Part shown: positions 36,247-45,899 of the stretch, one piece after another
How the letters are laid out: every line of letters starts with the position of its first letter
Position numbering within the stretch: position 1 is the stretch's first letter
IMG/VR virus record: IMGVR_UViG_3300019487_000023
Location: 1 to 64,000 of that record
Origin: a virus
Length of the DNA stretch: 64,000 bases
Direction: 5' to 3' (one strand)
Notes under the pieces: model-generated
The model's input: only the letters and a program-made list of their open reading frames with translations
Databases searched by the model: none
Told to the model about the DNA's origin: nothing
Program-made: the position numbers and the translations under genes

Positions 36247-39200
36247 TGTCTATTGAAATTAGATCATTTAACCAAATCCTTGGTGACATGATTAGAAAAA
36301 TAATTAGCGAAACCCCTTTGAACGACCTAAATGCTGGGTCTGTTCTCCTATCGCTTTTGGAAGCTTGCGCATCTAATGACTTCGAAAATAACACTGCAAT
36401 CCTTAACGTTCTTGAGCTTCTAAATATTGATGCCGTTAAGAATAATGACCTAGATAGTAGAGCTGGCGATTATGGCTTGAGCCGTAATGCTGCAATTAAG
36501 GCGTCCGGTCAGGTAAGCATTCTAAACACTAACATCGTCAAGCGTAGTACTGGTTTGTATGTTATTAAGCCAGCACCTATTCAAGGTCAAACTACAATTT
36601 ATGTGAACAACACAACTGGTTGGGCTCCAACCGGCGCATTGTTCATCGGTCGCGATACTGAATCTTTCGAAGGTCCAATCAACTACACTGCGATCACTCA
36701 GTTTCCTACTTACTCTGCAATTACACTTGCGTCCGCTCTTCAGAAGGATCACTTGATCTCTGATACTGTTATTGACTCTCAAGGTCAACCAGATCGCGTC
36801 ATTGCCGCTGGCACTGTTGTTAAGATTCCTGCCAACAATCAGAACCCAGAAATTAACTACACTACACTTCGTGACGCTGTCATCCCTTCCGGTGAAGATC
36901 GCGTAGATGGCGTAGACGTCATTGCGGTGCTTCCTGGTTCTCAGGGCAATGCGATGATCAACACGATCACCCAATTTAACACCCTTCCTTTCAGCGGCGC
37001 AGCAGTCACAAACACCTCTGCCTTCTCAAACGGTCGCGATGTTGAAACCGATACTGAGCTTCGCAACAGGATTAAGTCTTATTCGATCACTCTTGCTCGC
37101 GGTACTGCCCCAGCGATCCTCTCTGCTGTTATCGGCGTCTCTGACCCAGATGAATCTAAGCAGGTAGCCTCTGCAGTTCTCACCGAACCTGTTAAGGTCG
37201 GTGACCCATCGATCATGTACATTGACGATGGTAGCGGATTTGAACCTTCTCAGGCTGGTCAATCCGTTGACTTGATGTTGCCATTTGCTTCTGGAACTGA
37301 AGAGTTCTTGCAGCTTGCTAACTACCCAGTTCCACGTCCACAGGTTGTTAACGTAGTAGAAGGTCCTTTCACTCTTACCGACGGCATGTACCTACGTGTT
37401 GTTGTTGACGGCAATGAAGAGACTGTCTTCTTTCAAACCTCTGACTTCTTGAACATTGCCGCTGCTACTGTAGCTGAAGTAATTGTAGCAATTAACACTC
37501 GTTCAACTCTATTTAAAGTTCGTTTCACTGACAACAGCCAACACATGCTCATGTATCCTGTTGCCTCTGATGCTGAGATTATCCAAGTTTCTCCTCTAAG
37601 AAGCTCTGATAATCCTCTCTTCTATGTGAACACAATTTTGAAGTTCCCAACAAACGAATTCTCTTACATCTCGCTATATCAAAATAGCACTCGTTTGAAA
37701 GAGAAGCCAAAGAATGCATCGTTGGAGACTTCTCCGTTTGCATCTTGGAACGTCACCGTTGCAAGCAATATCATCATCGCTGTAGACAATACTCCTGCTC
37801 AGGATCGCCCTTTCGCTATTACTGATTTCCCAGGAGCATCATCGTTTGCAGCTCTAAGTCTTGACGACTGGGTGACTGCATTCAATCAGAAGTTTGCTGG
37901 TCTTACCGCTACTGCCACCCCAAGTCAGACGATGAAGATTACCTCCAACAAGGTTGGAACCGAATCTGCTATCAATGTCACTGGCGGTTCGCTACTCAAT
38001 AAGTGGTTCCCTAACCTTCCATTGACCTCTGTAGGTCAAACTGCTCAGTTCGAATTGAACAGACAGACTGGTAACCTACGTATCCTAAGTGATATCCTCC
38101 CAGGAGATGCAATCTCCGCTGGTGTTGAGGACGCAAAGGGTTTCTCTATCTCTAGCGAAACTACCTCTGGCACATACAACGTCTCGAATGATGGCTTCGG
38201 TCGTCCTGCTGAGATGGTTGTTGTTGTGGATTCGACATATTGCGATCAACGTGCAGTACCACTCTTGATTGGTTCAACAATCACTATCTCTGACGAAGGC
38301 AGCAGCGTAATGCGCATCTTGTCTTCTGCTCCAGATACCTTCACCGGTCTATTGCCTGGTGACTTCATCTACATGGTCTCAAGAACCTCAGGATGGTTGT
38401 CTGCTGGTAACACTGGTTTATATAAGATTATTCGCAAGGGTCCTCACCTAACTGCAAACGTAGATACCTATGTTGAAGTTTTGAATGACTCGATCGTTGC
38501 TCCAGAAACAGTATCTGTTGCTGACTCTCAAGACATTAAAGCATTTACCACTGATGTCTATCCTCAAATCTGGAGAGGTTCATACGTTACAAACCCACCA
38601 GCAGAACCGCTATCTGGTATCGTCACATCTTTGAATCGTGACCTTGCAGGCGTTAAGGCATCAGTCTTTAAATCTAAAGCTATTAAACTTACTTCTGCAA
38701 CTGAAACTAACGGCAGCATTGCTATCCCAGTTTCTATCGGTCTTGCAAGTGTATTATTCGCAGAAACAACTTCTGCTCAACTTGGAAACCCAAGTCACAT
38801 CGCGCACAGAATCTCTGACAAGAGCTTGTTGGCATTCTTCCGCAGGACAGTGCCAACTGCTACAAACGTATTCCTAGGTCGCCATACTTATGTTGACGTC
38901 AAGGGCCCATTACTATCTAACGGTACTCGCGATGTTCCTCCGTTCTCTGCAACCTACTCTGATCAGGTTGAAGTGGGCAGCACGATTGCCAATCAATTGA
39001 GTTACGATGACATCCTATCGTTAACGCATGGAAATAATAAGGATCAGTTTAGAAGCATTAAGGCTATCATCACCGGCGACACCATTGGAACACAGCAAGG
39101 CGTTGCTCGTACTGAATTCGACCACATTGCTGGCGATCAGTTCGAGATCATGCGTCCATTGCAGTTCTCTACCGATGACAGTATGGTTGTTGTCATGGAT

Positions 39201-42200
39201 GGACAACCAACTACTAAGACTGTCGATATTAAGTTATCTCGTATTGGTTTGATTAACTCTGGTTCTGGCGGTGGAACATTCATTCCAACCACAACTGAAT
39301 TCTCTGCTAATGACTACGACAATGAGCCAGGTATTGACTTCAGTAATGTGACTGTTTGGGGAACCACTGTCAACAATACTGACTTCAGTGACTATGCAGT
39401 TTGGATGCGTTCACGCAACTGGTACTCAACTGACGGCGTAGCAGGAATCGCGGGCAAGATGATTGTTCGTGCAGTTCAGTATGGTCCAAACGGCGACAAG
39501 CTTCGCTTTGCAATCATTCATCCTCAGACTCCAAACCAGAGTCCAACGACCACGTTCATCAACACTCCTTCTTACAGTACGATTTCATACGTGTTCGGAT
39601 CTGGAGCTGCTCGCCCAATTGCTCTAACAGCCGGCGACACGATGGCAGTCGATGGTCCATATCCTGATGACTCTACAAATTTCCCAGCAGGTGCTTCAAG
39701 CACTGGTGAATACTATGACTACACCTTCTCTGCTGGTAACTTTGCGCCAGTAGTTGTTGGCGATGTTATCAGTATTGCAACAATCTCAGGAATTAGCTCT
39801 GGTAACAGAGGTCAATTCAGGGTCGCAAACGTAAGTGGTAATACAGTTCGTGTGTTCAACCCTAATGGATCAACAACTCTTGCTCCAGTGGCCGAATCTA
39901 CGCCTATCACCGTTACAGGTGAAACCCTTGGTTCCCAGACTGCCTACAACGTAACCACTGTTGCAGACGTCGCTGGATCATTGCATCAAACTTACTTCAT
40001 CATCTACGATACCGCCGGCTCTGTGGCTGTTTGGTTTGACGTTGGAAACGTTAATCCAGTGCCACCAGCTCACGGTGCTGCTCGTGCTATTCGCGTCGCT
40101 ACAATCATTGCTAACGACTCTGCAAACACTGTTGCAAGCAAGATCCAAACGTACTTGAACAACGATCCTGCATTTACTGCGTCAGTGGGCGGCAACACTG
40201 TCACGATCACTAATAAGCAAGAAGGCATCACTGGCGCTTCTTCTGCAGGTACTTCTGGTTTCGTCACTGCAGACATCTTCGGCACAAATCCTGTTACACT
40301 TGCAGGAAAGTACTTCATCATTTATGATGACAATGGCTCTGTGGCTGTTTGGTTTGATCCAGGCAGCGAAGGCAACCCTGAACCTTTCCACGGCGCTCAG
40401 CGTTCTATTAAGGTTGATGGATATGCTCCAGGCTCTAACGCCAATACTGTGGCTTCTGCAGTAGTTGCTGCTGTTAATCCAGATACTAAATTCAATGCTT
40501 CTGCTCTTGGCGCTGTTGTCACTGTTGTAAATAGCTTCTTCGGAAATGTCCCAGATGCAACCCCAGGTAACTCTAGTTTCACAATCGGTGTTATTACACC
40601 TGGTTCACTAGGAAGCGCAGAGTTGATCACCAATGCTGGTGGCATCAACCTATTCCCACTCACTGGTACTGATGTCACAACCATCACTGCAACCATTAAC
40701 GACAGCGATGTTCTAGTAGCTGCTGCCGTTGGCAACCCAGCTCTGTTAATTGAAAAAGCCACAGTAGAAGAAGACTATGCTTATAGCGGTAACTCTAGTG
40801 CACTTGGATACGGACACAATCCTACAGATCCTGCCCTAAGGTCGTTCATTGGCTTGTATGATGGTGTCAACTGGGTGAAGACATTCCAGAATGCAAACCC
40901 AAATTTCACGATGAAGACTGCCTTCATCTTGAACAACGTTGCTCCTTCTGTTTATCAGATGGATACTACACCAAATCCAAACACTGCGGATCTTGGTGAA
41001 TTCTTCAAGTTGATCCCAACCACTGTTAAGAATTTCCATCATCACTTGACTCAGAAGGCTCTATCGCAGCTTCCGATCGTCTCTGACATTGACATCTCTA
41101 ATAACAGGAGAAACGTGCAGATCAAGTCTAAGCAACTTGGTTCTAACGGCGTTGTTGAAATCATCGGTGGACAAGCTAACAAGGCTAAAGCCTACATCTT
41201 AAGTGAATCTGAAGTTGCCAATGACAGCAGCGGAAATTATCTACAAGTAAGTGTTCCTGCGTTCCCAGATACTTTCAACTCTGGCGACGTTATTAAGATT
41301 GAAAACGACGCAGGCGTTAAGCGCTTCTCTCGTTTGATTAGCTCGGACACAATCGACGTTACAAACCCTTCTGCTGGTATCATCGAATACAACTATAATC
41401 CTAAGAGCATCAACGTAAACTCTGGCACATTGATCACAATCACTGATGTTTCTGGTACATATGGTCGCCCAGCAGGATATGTGTGGCGTTGGACCCACAA
41501 TGGTGGCGGTCCATCGTTAGCTCAAGTTCGCACAGGCGATCTACTAGCGTTCACTGGAACCCCATCGGGATGGGATCAGGGTAACAAGGCACGTATCGGT
41601 GGCGACGGTAGAGTGAGCGGTCTAACAATTGTTGCTGTCAACGACGGTGCAAACTGGGTGGATGTCATCAACCCATATGGTCGTGCAATGAGTTCCACTG
41701 CTATTAGCACGGGATCTCTTCAGATCTTCCCAACACCTATTAACAAATGGAACCTAAATCACGCTGCTCGTGCTAAGGTCTCATCGATGTCTCGTGTAAC
41801 AAATGTTATTACAATCACCACGTTTGGCGCGCATATGCTAAATACCGGTGACAGTATTGATGTGATTGACTCTGATAACCTAATAGACGGCATTTACGGA
41901 CCAGTGACGGTCTTGAATGCAAGTCAGTTCACGTTCGCTAGCGTTGGTTCAAACTTTAGCGAAGGCGCAGTTAATGCTTCGATCCTAAATATCGGAAACA
42001 CTCAGACTCGTTACAAGATCGAGAAGCTTGGATTCAACAGTCTCACTCGCATTAGCAGAGTAGATGGCCAAAGTCCAAGGTTCTTGGATTGCGGTGTTGC
42101 CGTTGATGACTATTTCATCATCACAGGATCAACCTTTAAGTCTAATAACAACGGTAGGTTCCGTGTCATCGCCGTTGACAATGACTCTGTCATTTACCTC

Positions 42201-43337
42201 AACGACACTGCTTCGGACGAGATGAACACGATTGTTCCTTTCAACAACAAAACCCTTGTTGCTGATTGGGTTTCTAACTCCCCAATTGTTACTGGCGTTG
42301 CTGGAACATTCAAGAACTTGAACGTTGGTGATTGGGTTAAGAAGGCTGAAGATCCTGAAACCTACTATCGTCAAATCCTATCGATGAACGCAGCTCCTGC
42401 ATCTGCAACCTCTATCACTCTTGGTGGTAACTATGGTGGCAGTACTGCTTCTGCAGCTGGTGTTTTTTACGATCAATTGAATAATGCCGATGAAGGCGTT
42501 GTTCTGCAGGATATTGAGGATCTTCAAGTACTAGAAGGCGACGCATCGACCGTTGGTGATTCACTATTCGTTCAAAACATCATCAACAGTAACTGGTTCA
42601 GTGTGAATAACATTGGAACATTTGGAGTTACCGAAGTTGGAACTAACCCAACTACACAGAAGCCATTCATCAGAATCAATAATTCTAATGGCGTAGCTGA
42701 AACCAATCGCTTGATGTCGATCAACCCAGCAGGCTTCTATCTAATTGAAGGTCTAACTTATAAGTTCTACTCTATTAGACAAGTTTCGCATATTGTCCTA
42801 GATGACCTAAATCAAGATCGTCGTTCGATCTATATTACTCCTTCGAACCGTTCTTATAAGTTCTCAAGTGCTAACACTACAAGTGTTTCACACATGGGTA
42901 AACTTGGGTACAATACTGACGTAACAACTGGTATCGACGGTTACTTGTACTACACAGGCTTGCTACGCAGAGTACAACGCATCGTTGACGGATATGAGCC
43001 AGATGCTGACAACTTCCCAGGAAGAAGAGCTGTTGGTGGTGCTATCGAGATCTTGCCTCCGCTTATTAAGCGTATCAACATCTCTATCAACGTTACAACC
43101 GATGAAGGTATTAACCTTGGTGACATCTCTAACATCATCAAGTCTGTCATCATCCAATACGTTCAAGGTTTGGGCGTAGGTGAAGACGTCATCTTGTCAG
43201 AGATCATTGCTAACGTTATGCAGGTGAAGGGTGTTGCTGCTGTGACATTCACTAACCCAGTACCAAGCACTGAACGTATCGTCATCGCCGACAACGAGAA
43301 GGCTACAATCGTTCCTGAGAATATCGGAATCGCTTAA
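36246..43337 (+). CDS. Giant baseplate J-like protein, 2363 aa
   Basis: The largest gene. The N-terminal ~300 residues are J/gp6-like (FNQILGDMIRKIISETPLND, DVETDTELRNRIKSYSITLARGTAPAILSAV). The last ~130 residues are again J-like (PPLIKRINISINVTTDEGIN, GVGEDVILSEIIANVMQVKG). Between them lie about 1900 residues of beta-rich modules, including a tandem duplication at residues about 1249-1450. J-like proteins dimerise in the baseplate wedge. At 2363 residues it is several times the usual J length, so the insertion probably forms peripheral domains (inference). Confidence 0.8.
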   Translation: MSIEIRSFNQILGDMIRKIISETPLNDLNAGSVLLSLLEACASNDFENNTAILNVLELLNIDAVKNNDLDSRAGDYGLSRNAAIKASGQVSILNTNIVKRSTGLYVIKPAPIQGQTTIYVNNTTGWAPTGALFIGRDTESFEGPINYTAITQFPTYSAITLASALQKDHLISDTVIDSQGQPDRVIAAGTVVKIPANNQNPEINYTTLRDAVIPSGEDRVDGVDVIAVLPGSQGNAMINTITQFNTLPFSGAAVTNTSAFSNGRDVETDTELRNRIKSYSITLARGTAPAILSAVIGVSDPDESKQVASAVLTEPVKVGDPSIMYIDDGSGFEPSQAGQSVDLMLPFASGTEEFLQLANYPVPRPQVVNVVEGPFTLTDGMYLRVVVDGNEETVFFQTSDFLNIAAATVAEVIVAINTRSTLFKVRFTDNSQHMLMYPVASDAEIIQVSPLRSSDNPLFYVNTILKFPTNEFSYISLYQNSTRLKEKPKNASLETSPFASWNVTVASNIIIAVDNTPAQDRPFAITDFPGASSFAALSLDDWVTAFNQKFAGLTATATPSQTMKITSNKVGTESAINVTGGSLLNKWFPNLPLTSVGQTAQFELNRQTGNLRILSDILPGDAISAGVEDAKGFSISSETTSGTYNVSNDGFGRPAEMVVVVDSTYCDQRAVPLLIGSTITISDEGSSVMRILSSAPDTFTGLLPGDFIYMVSRTSGWLSAGNTGLYKIIRKGPHLTANVDTYVEVLNDSIVAPETVSVADSQDIKAFTTDVYPQIWRGSYVTNPPAEPLSGIVTSLNRDLAGVKASVFKSKAIKLTSATETNGSIAIPVSIGLASVLFAETTSAQLGNPSHIAHRISDKSLLAFFRRTVPTATNVFLGRHTYVDVKGPLLSNGTRDVPPFSATYSDQVEVGSTIANQLSYDDILSLTHGNNKDQFRSIKAIITGDTIGTQQGVARTEFDHIAGDQFEIMRPLQFSTDDSMVVVMDGQPTTKTVDIKLSRIGLINSGSGGGTFIPTTTEFSANDYDNEPGIDFSNVTVWGTTVNNTDFSDYAVWMRSRNWYSTDGVAGIAGKMIVRAVQYGPNGDKLRFAIIHPQTPNQSPTTTFINTPSYSTISYVFGSGAARPIALTAGDTMAVDGPYPDDSTNFPAGASSTGEYYDYTFSAGNFAPVVVGDVISIATISGISSGNRGQFRVANVSGNTVRVFNPNGSTTLAPVAESTPITVTGETLGSQTAYNVTTVADVAGSLHQTYFIIYDTAGSVAVWFDVGNVNPVPPAHGAARAIRVATIIANDSANTVASKIQTYLNNDPAFTASVGGNTVTITNKQEGITGASSAGTSGFVTADIFGTNPVTLAGKYFIIYDDNGSVAVWFDPGSEGNPEPFHGAQRSIKVDGYAPGSNANTVASAVVAAVNPDTKFNASALGAVVTVVNSFFGNVPDATPGNSSFTIGVITPGSLGSAELITNAGGINLFPLTGTDVTTITATINDSDVLVAAAVGNPALLIEKATVEEDYAYSGNSSALGYGHNPTDPALRSFIGLYDGVNWVKTFQNANPNFTMKTAFILNNVAPSVYQMDTTPNPNTADLGEFFKLIPTTVKNFHHHLTQKALSQLPIVSDIDISNNRRNVQIKSKQLGSNGVVEIIGGQANKAKAYILSESEVANDSSGNYLQVSVPAFPDTFNSGDVIKIENDAGVKRFSRLISSDTIDVTNPSAGIIEYNYNPKSINVNSGTLITITDVSGTYGRPAGYVWRWTHNGGGPSLAQVRTGDLLAFTGTPSGWDQGNKARIGGDGRVSGLTIVAVNDGANWVDVINPYGRAMSSTAISTGSLQIFPTPINKWNLNHAARAKVSSMSRVTNVITITTFGAHMLNTGDSIDVIDSDNLIDGIYGPVTVLNASQFTFASVGSNFSEGAVNASILNIGNTQTRYKIEKLGFNSLTRISRVDGQSPRFLDCGVAVDDYFIITGSTFKSNNNGRFRVIAVDNDSVIYLNDTASDEMNTIVPFNNKTLVADWVSNSPIVTGVAGTFKNLNVGDWVKKAEDPETYYRQILSMNAAPASATSITLGGNYGGSTASAAGVFYDQLNNADEGVVLQDIEDLQVLEGDASTVGDSLFVQNIINSNWFSVNNIGTFGVTEVGTNPTTQKPFIRINNSNGVAETNRLMSINPAGFYLIEGLTYKFYSIRQVSHIVLDDLNQDRRSIYITPSNRSYKFSSANTTSVSHMGKLGYNTDVTTGIDGYLYYTGLLRRVQRIVDGYEPDADNFPGRRAVGGAIEILPPLIKRINISINVTTDEGINLGDISNIIKSVIIQYVQGLGVGEDVILSEIIANVMQVKGVAAVTFTNPVPSTERIVIADNEKATIVPENIGIA
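39988..40600 (+). repeat. Tandem module duplication in J-like gene
   Basis: Two copies about 316 bases apart: TYFIIYDTAGSVAVWFDVG... and KYFIIYDDNGSVAVWFDPG..., each continuing through HGAxRxIxV and NTVASxxxxxxNxDxxFxAS. A stretch around SVAVWFD is identical in DNA over more than 20 bases in the two copies. Confidence 0.85.
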
Positions 43338-45853
43338 TGGCTACTAATAAGACAGCTGTTGATAGAATTCATGACTTGCTTCCTAAGCATCTCAATACCC
43401 GCACCAACATCAACTGGAAGGGTATCATTGACGCTATTGGTTCACAAGATCAACTTACATCTGACTTAGTGAGTGATGTTCGCAAGCAATTCTTTGTTAA
43501 GACAGCATCGCGTCCGTACATTGACAGGTTAGCTGCCAACAACAGGATTAGCCGTCCTCGTTTGGTTGGTATGGATGATACATCATTTCGCGAATATATC
43601 CCGGTTCTTTCTTATAGTCCTAAGCAAGTGAAGCTCATCATCGATGAACTTCTCGACATCTTCTTTTTTAAGGAAAGCACGACCGCTTACATGACTACTA
43701 CTGTTTCTGCCCCATTTGCTTTGCAAGATGGGTGGGAACTAGAATACATAGTTGACGAGAACGAATCTGAGCGCATTGAGTTCAATACTGCTGACTTCGT
43801 CAATATTGCTGCTGCAACGGCCAACGAAGTAGTGAGCGCCATCAATAGACAGGCTACCAAGAGCTATGCTACTGCCTTTTACGACAGCGTTAGCAAGAAC
43901 ACCTATATTAGGTTGTTCACTAAAACTGTTGGTTCTAAGGGATCTTTGAGGATCACAGGTGGAAGAGCAGATATTGCGCTTCGCTTTAACGGTTTCATTG
44001 CTACTGCTGGAAATGGTAACAACACTCAGTGGAGCGTTACAAAGATCGGTGATGAAGTCACCATGCAACATATTGCTGGCGTGTCTCCTGGCATTGACCA
44101 ATTACAGACTGGCGATATCATCATCAGCAATCTAACAAACAACATTGGATCGTTTGTACTCACTGAAGTCAACCTCTCTGACTCATTAATCAAGTTTAAG
44201 AACCTATTTGGAACTCCAGGTACGTTCACCCAAACCAGCAGCGATGATGTTAAGTTCGTTCGCGCTAGTAAGATTGTGGCCTATACAAATCCAAGACGTG
44301 CTATGACCTGGGAAACTTCTCCAGGCGAAATCGTCGTTGAGATGCCAACATCTCCCCCTGTCGTGAAGCGTTCTTTGCAGGGTTCCTATCACATCAACGG
44401 TCCCGTTGGTGTTATGACAAGTCGCGATAGCGATACATCCCTAACACTTGTAGGCGCAAGTACGTTCCCAAACTCAGGAACCTTCTATCTTGAAGAGCAG
44501 ACTGAAATTCAGACTCGCATCAAGACCAGTACCGAAAACACTGTCATCACTAGACAGCAGGGCGGAAGAATTCAATACCCAATTCAAAAGTATGAATTCA
44601 CTAGTCGCACAATCCTTACTACCACAGGTGACATTGTTGCAGGACAAAGCCAGATTATCAACCTAGCTTCAACGATTGGCCTAGCAATTGGACAAAGCAT
44701 TGAGATGGATGGTGTACCTTTGTATGCCACAATTACAAACGTAGCAGGCCCTGTGGTGACTATGTCGTTTCCAGCGACAAAAACCGCTAACGGAGAAGCA
44801 GTTTCGTTTTTAGGCAATCAGCTCACGGGCATCACACCTCCGCTTCCTGCGGTATCAAGCCTAAACGAGTTTAGCTTATCGTCTCTATCAAGAGCTTCAA
44901 ATCTTATTGTTACTGGCGTAACTAGTGCCCCTCATGGATTCTTAGAGGGTGAAACAGTAGTTATCTCAGACAATAGTGGCATCCTAGTGTTTACAACTAC
45001 AGGAAATACGGCTATTGGCAGCAATCAACTTACTGCTTTGGCCGGTGTTTCTGGAATTGGTTCTGGTCAACTCATCGACATGAGCGGTGTTCCGGCTGGA
45101 ACAACTGTTCTATCGATCTTGGGCAATACTGTTACGATGTCTGCAAATGCTACCGCTGCTAACACAGGTGCATCAGTTACTTTTAATGAAAATCTAAATG
45201 TTTCTGCTGCACTAACGAGTGCATCAGGTTCTACTTTTACATTCAATCTAATCGGTGCAGACGGTTCCACCACGACTCCTGGAGGTGCTCGCGTTGAGCG
45301 CATCGGTATGTCAAACTCTGGCTCTAAGGTCATCCTTTCGGACGCTATCAGCAGAGATCAGTCCCGTATCACGGGGGCGTACGTTTGGGACTTAGCTGCT
45401 CCATTCGTTTTGTCGTCTTTGAAGGCCGATATTCAGGACGAAATTAAGGCCGGTACCATCGTTAGGTTGCTCAATACGTCGGCTAGCGATATCCCTGCAG
45501 AGGGCGGTTTTGTTATCTTTGACTATGGTCTAAATACCCAAGAAGGTCCAGTAAGGTATCTTTATAAGCCTACCGCTACCACTATTGCTATCGACCCATC
45601 GTATACGTTCCAAAAGAACCATGACATTGGGAGCGCCGTCGTGTCTATTAGATCTAAAGGCCCTCATCTTATGAGCACTGTGGGTTCCGAGTACCCACCT
45701 TATATCACCGACCCTTCACAGGCTAGGTTCATTCTGCAGGATTTGATTAGGTCAGTTAAGTCCGCTGGTATCTTTGTCAACTTCTTGATTAGGTATCCTG
45801 AGCAGCTTTATGCTACCCTTGATGTCTATAGTAGTGGCGTTGATCCAGGTTAA
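43337..45853 (+). CDS. Baseplate wedge-like protein, 838 aa
   Basis: Coupled to the J-like gene by TAATG. The N-terminal ~110 residues are helical (VDRIHDLLPKHLNTRTN, LTSDLVSDVRKQFFVK). Residues about 130-200 carry the module DFVNIAAATANEVVSAINRQ that also occurs in the J-like protein near residue 390. Residues about 420-620 hold two copies of a GDIVAGQSQIINL / GNTAIGSNQLTAL module. The rest is beta-rich. Gene order suggests a wedge or fibre-attachment protein. Confidence 0.6.
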   Translation: MATNKTAVDRIHDLLPKHLNTRTNINWKGIIDAIGSQDQLTSDLVSDVRKQFFVKTASRPYIDRLAANNRISRPRLVGMDDTSFREYIPVLSYSPKQVKLIIDELLDIFFFKESTTAYMTTTVSAPFALQDGWELEYIVDENESERIEFNTADFVNIAAATANEVVSAINRQATKSYATAFYDSVSKNTYIRLFTKTVGSKGSLRITGGRADIALRFNGFIATAGNGNNTQWSVTKIGDEVTMQHIAGVSPGIDQLQTGDIIISNLTNNIGSFVLTEVNLSDSLIKFKNLFGTPGTFTQTSSDDVKFVRASKIVAYTNPRRAMTWETSPGEIVVEMPTSPPVVKRSLQGSYHINGPVGVMTSRDSDTSLTLVGASTFPNSGTFYLEEQTEIQTRIKTSTENTVITRQQGGRIQYPIQKYEFTSRTILTTTGDIVAGQSQIINLASTIGLAIGQSIEMDGVPLYATITNVAGPVVTMSFPATKTANGEAVSFLGNQLTGITPPLPAVSSLNEFSLSSLSRASNLIVTGVTSAPHGFLEGETVVISDNSGILVFTTTGNTAIGSNQLTALAGVSGIGSGQLIDMSGVPAGTTVLSILGNTVTMSANATAANTGASVTFNENLNVSAALTSASGSTFTFNLIGADGSTTTPGGARVERIGMSNSGSKVILSDAISRDQSRITGAYVWDLAAPFVLSSLKADIQDEIKAGTIVRLLNTSASDIPAEGGFVIFDYGLNTQEGPVRYLYKPTATTIAIDPSYTFQKNHDIGSAVVSIRSKGPHLMSTVGSEYPPYITDPSQARFILQDLIRSVKSAGIFVNFLIRYPEQLYATLDVYSSGVDPG

Positions 45854-45870
45854 GCTAATGCAGTTCATAG

Positions 45871-45876
45871 TATAAT
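45871..45876 (+). promoter_or_regulatory. TATAAT late promoter before fibre genes
   Basis: AGTATAATG, 24 bases before a GTG start with AGGAG. Confidence 0.6.
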
Positions 45877-45899
45877 GTTTAAGTTATAGGAGATTTCCC

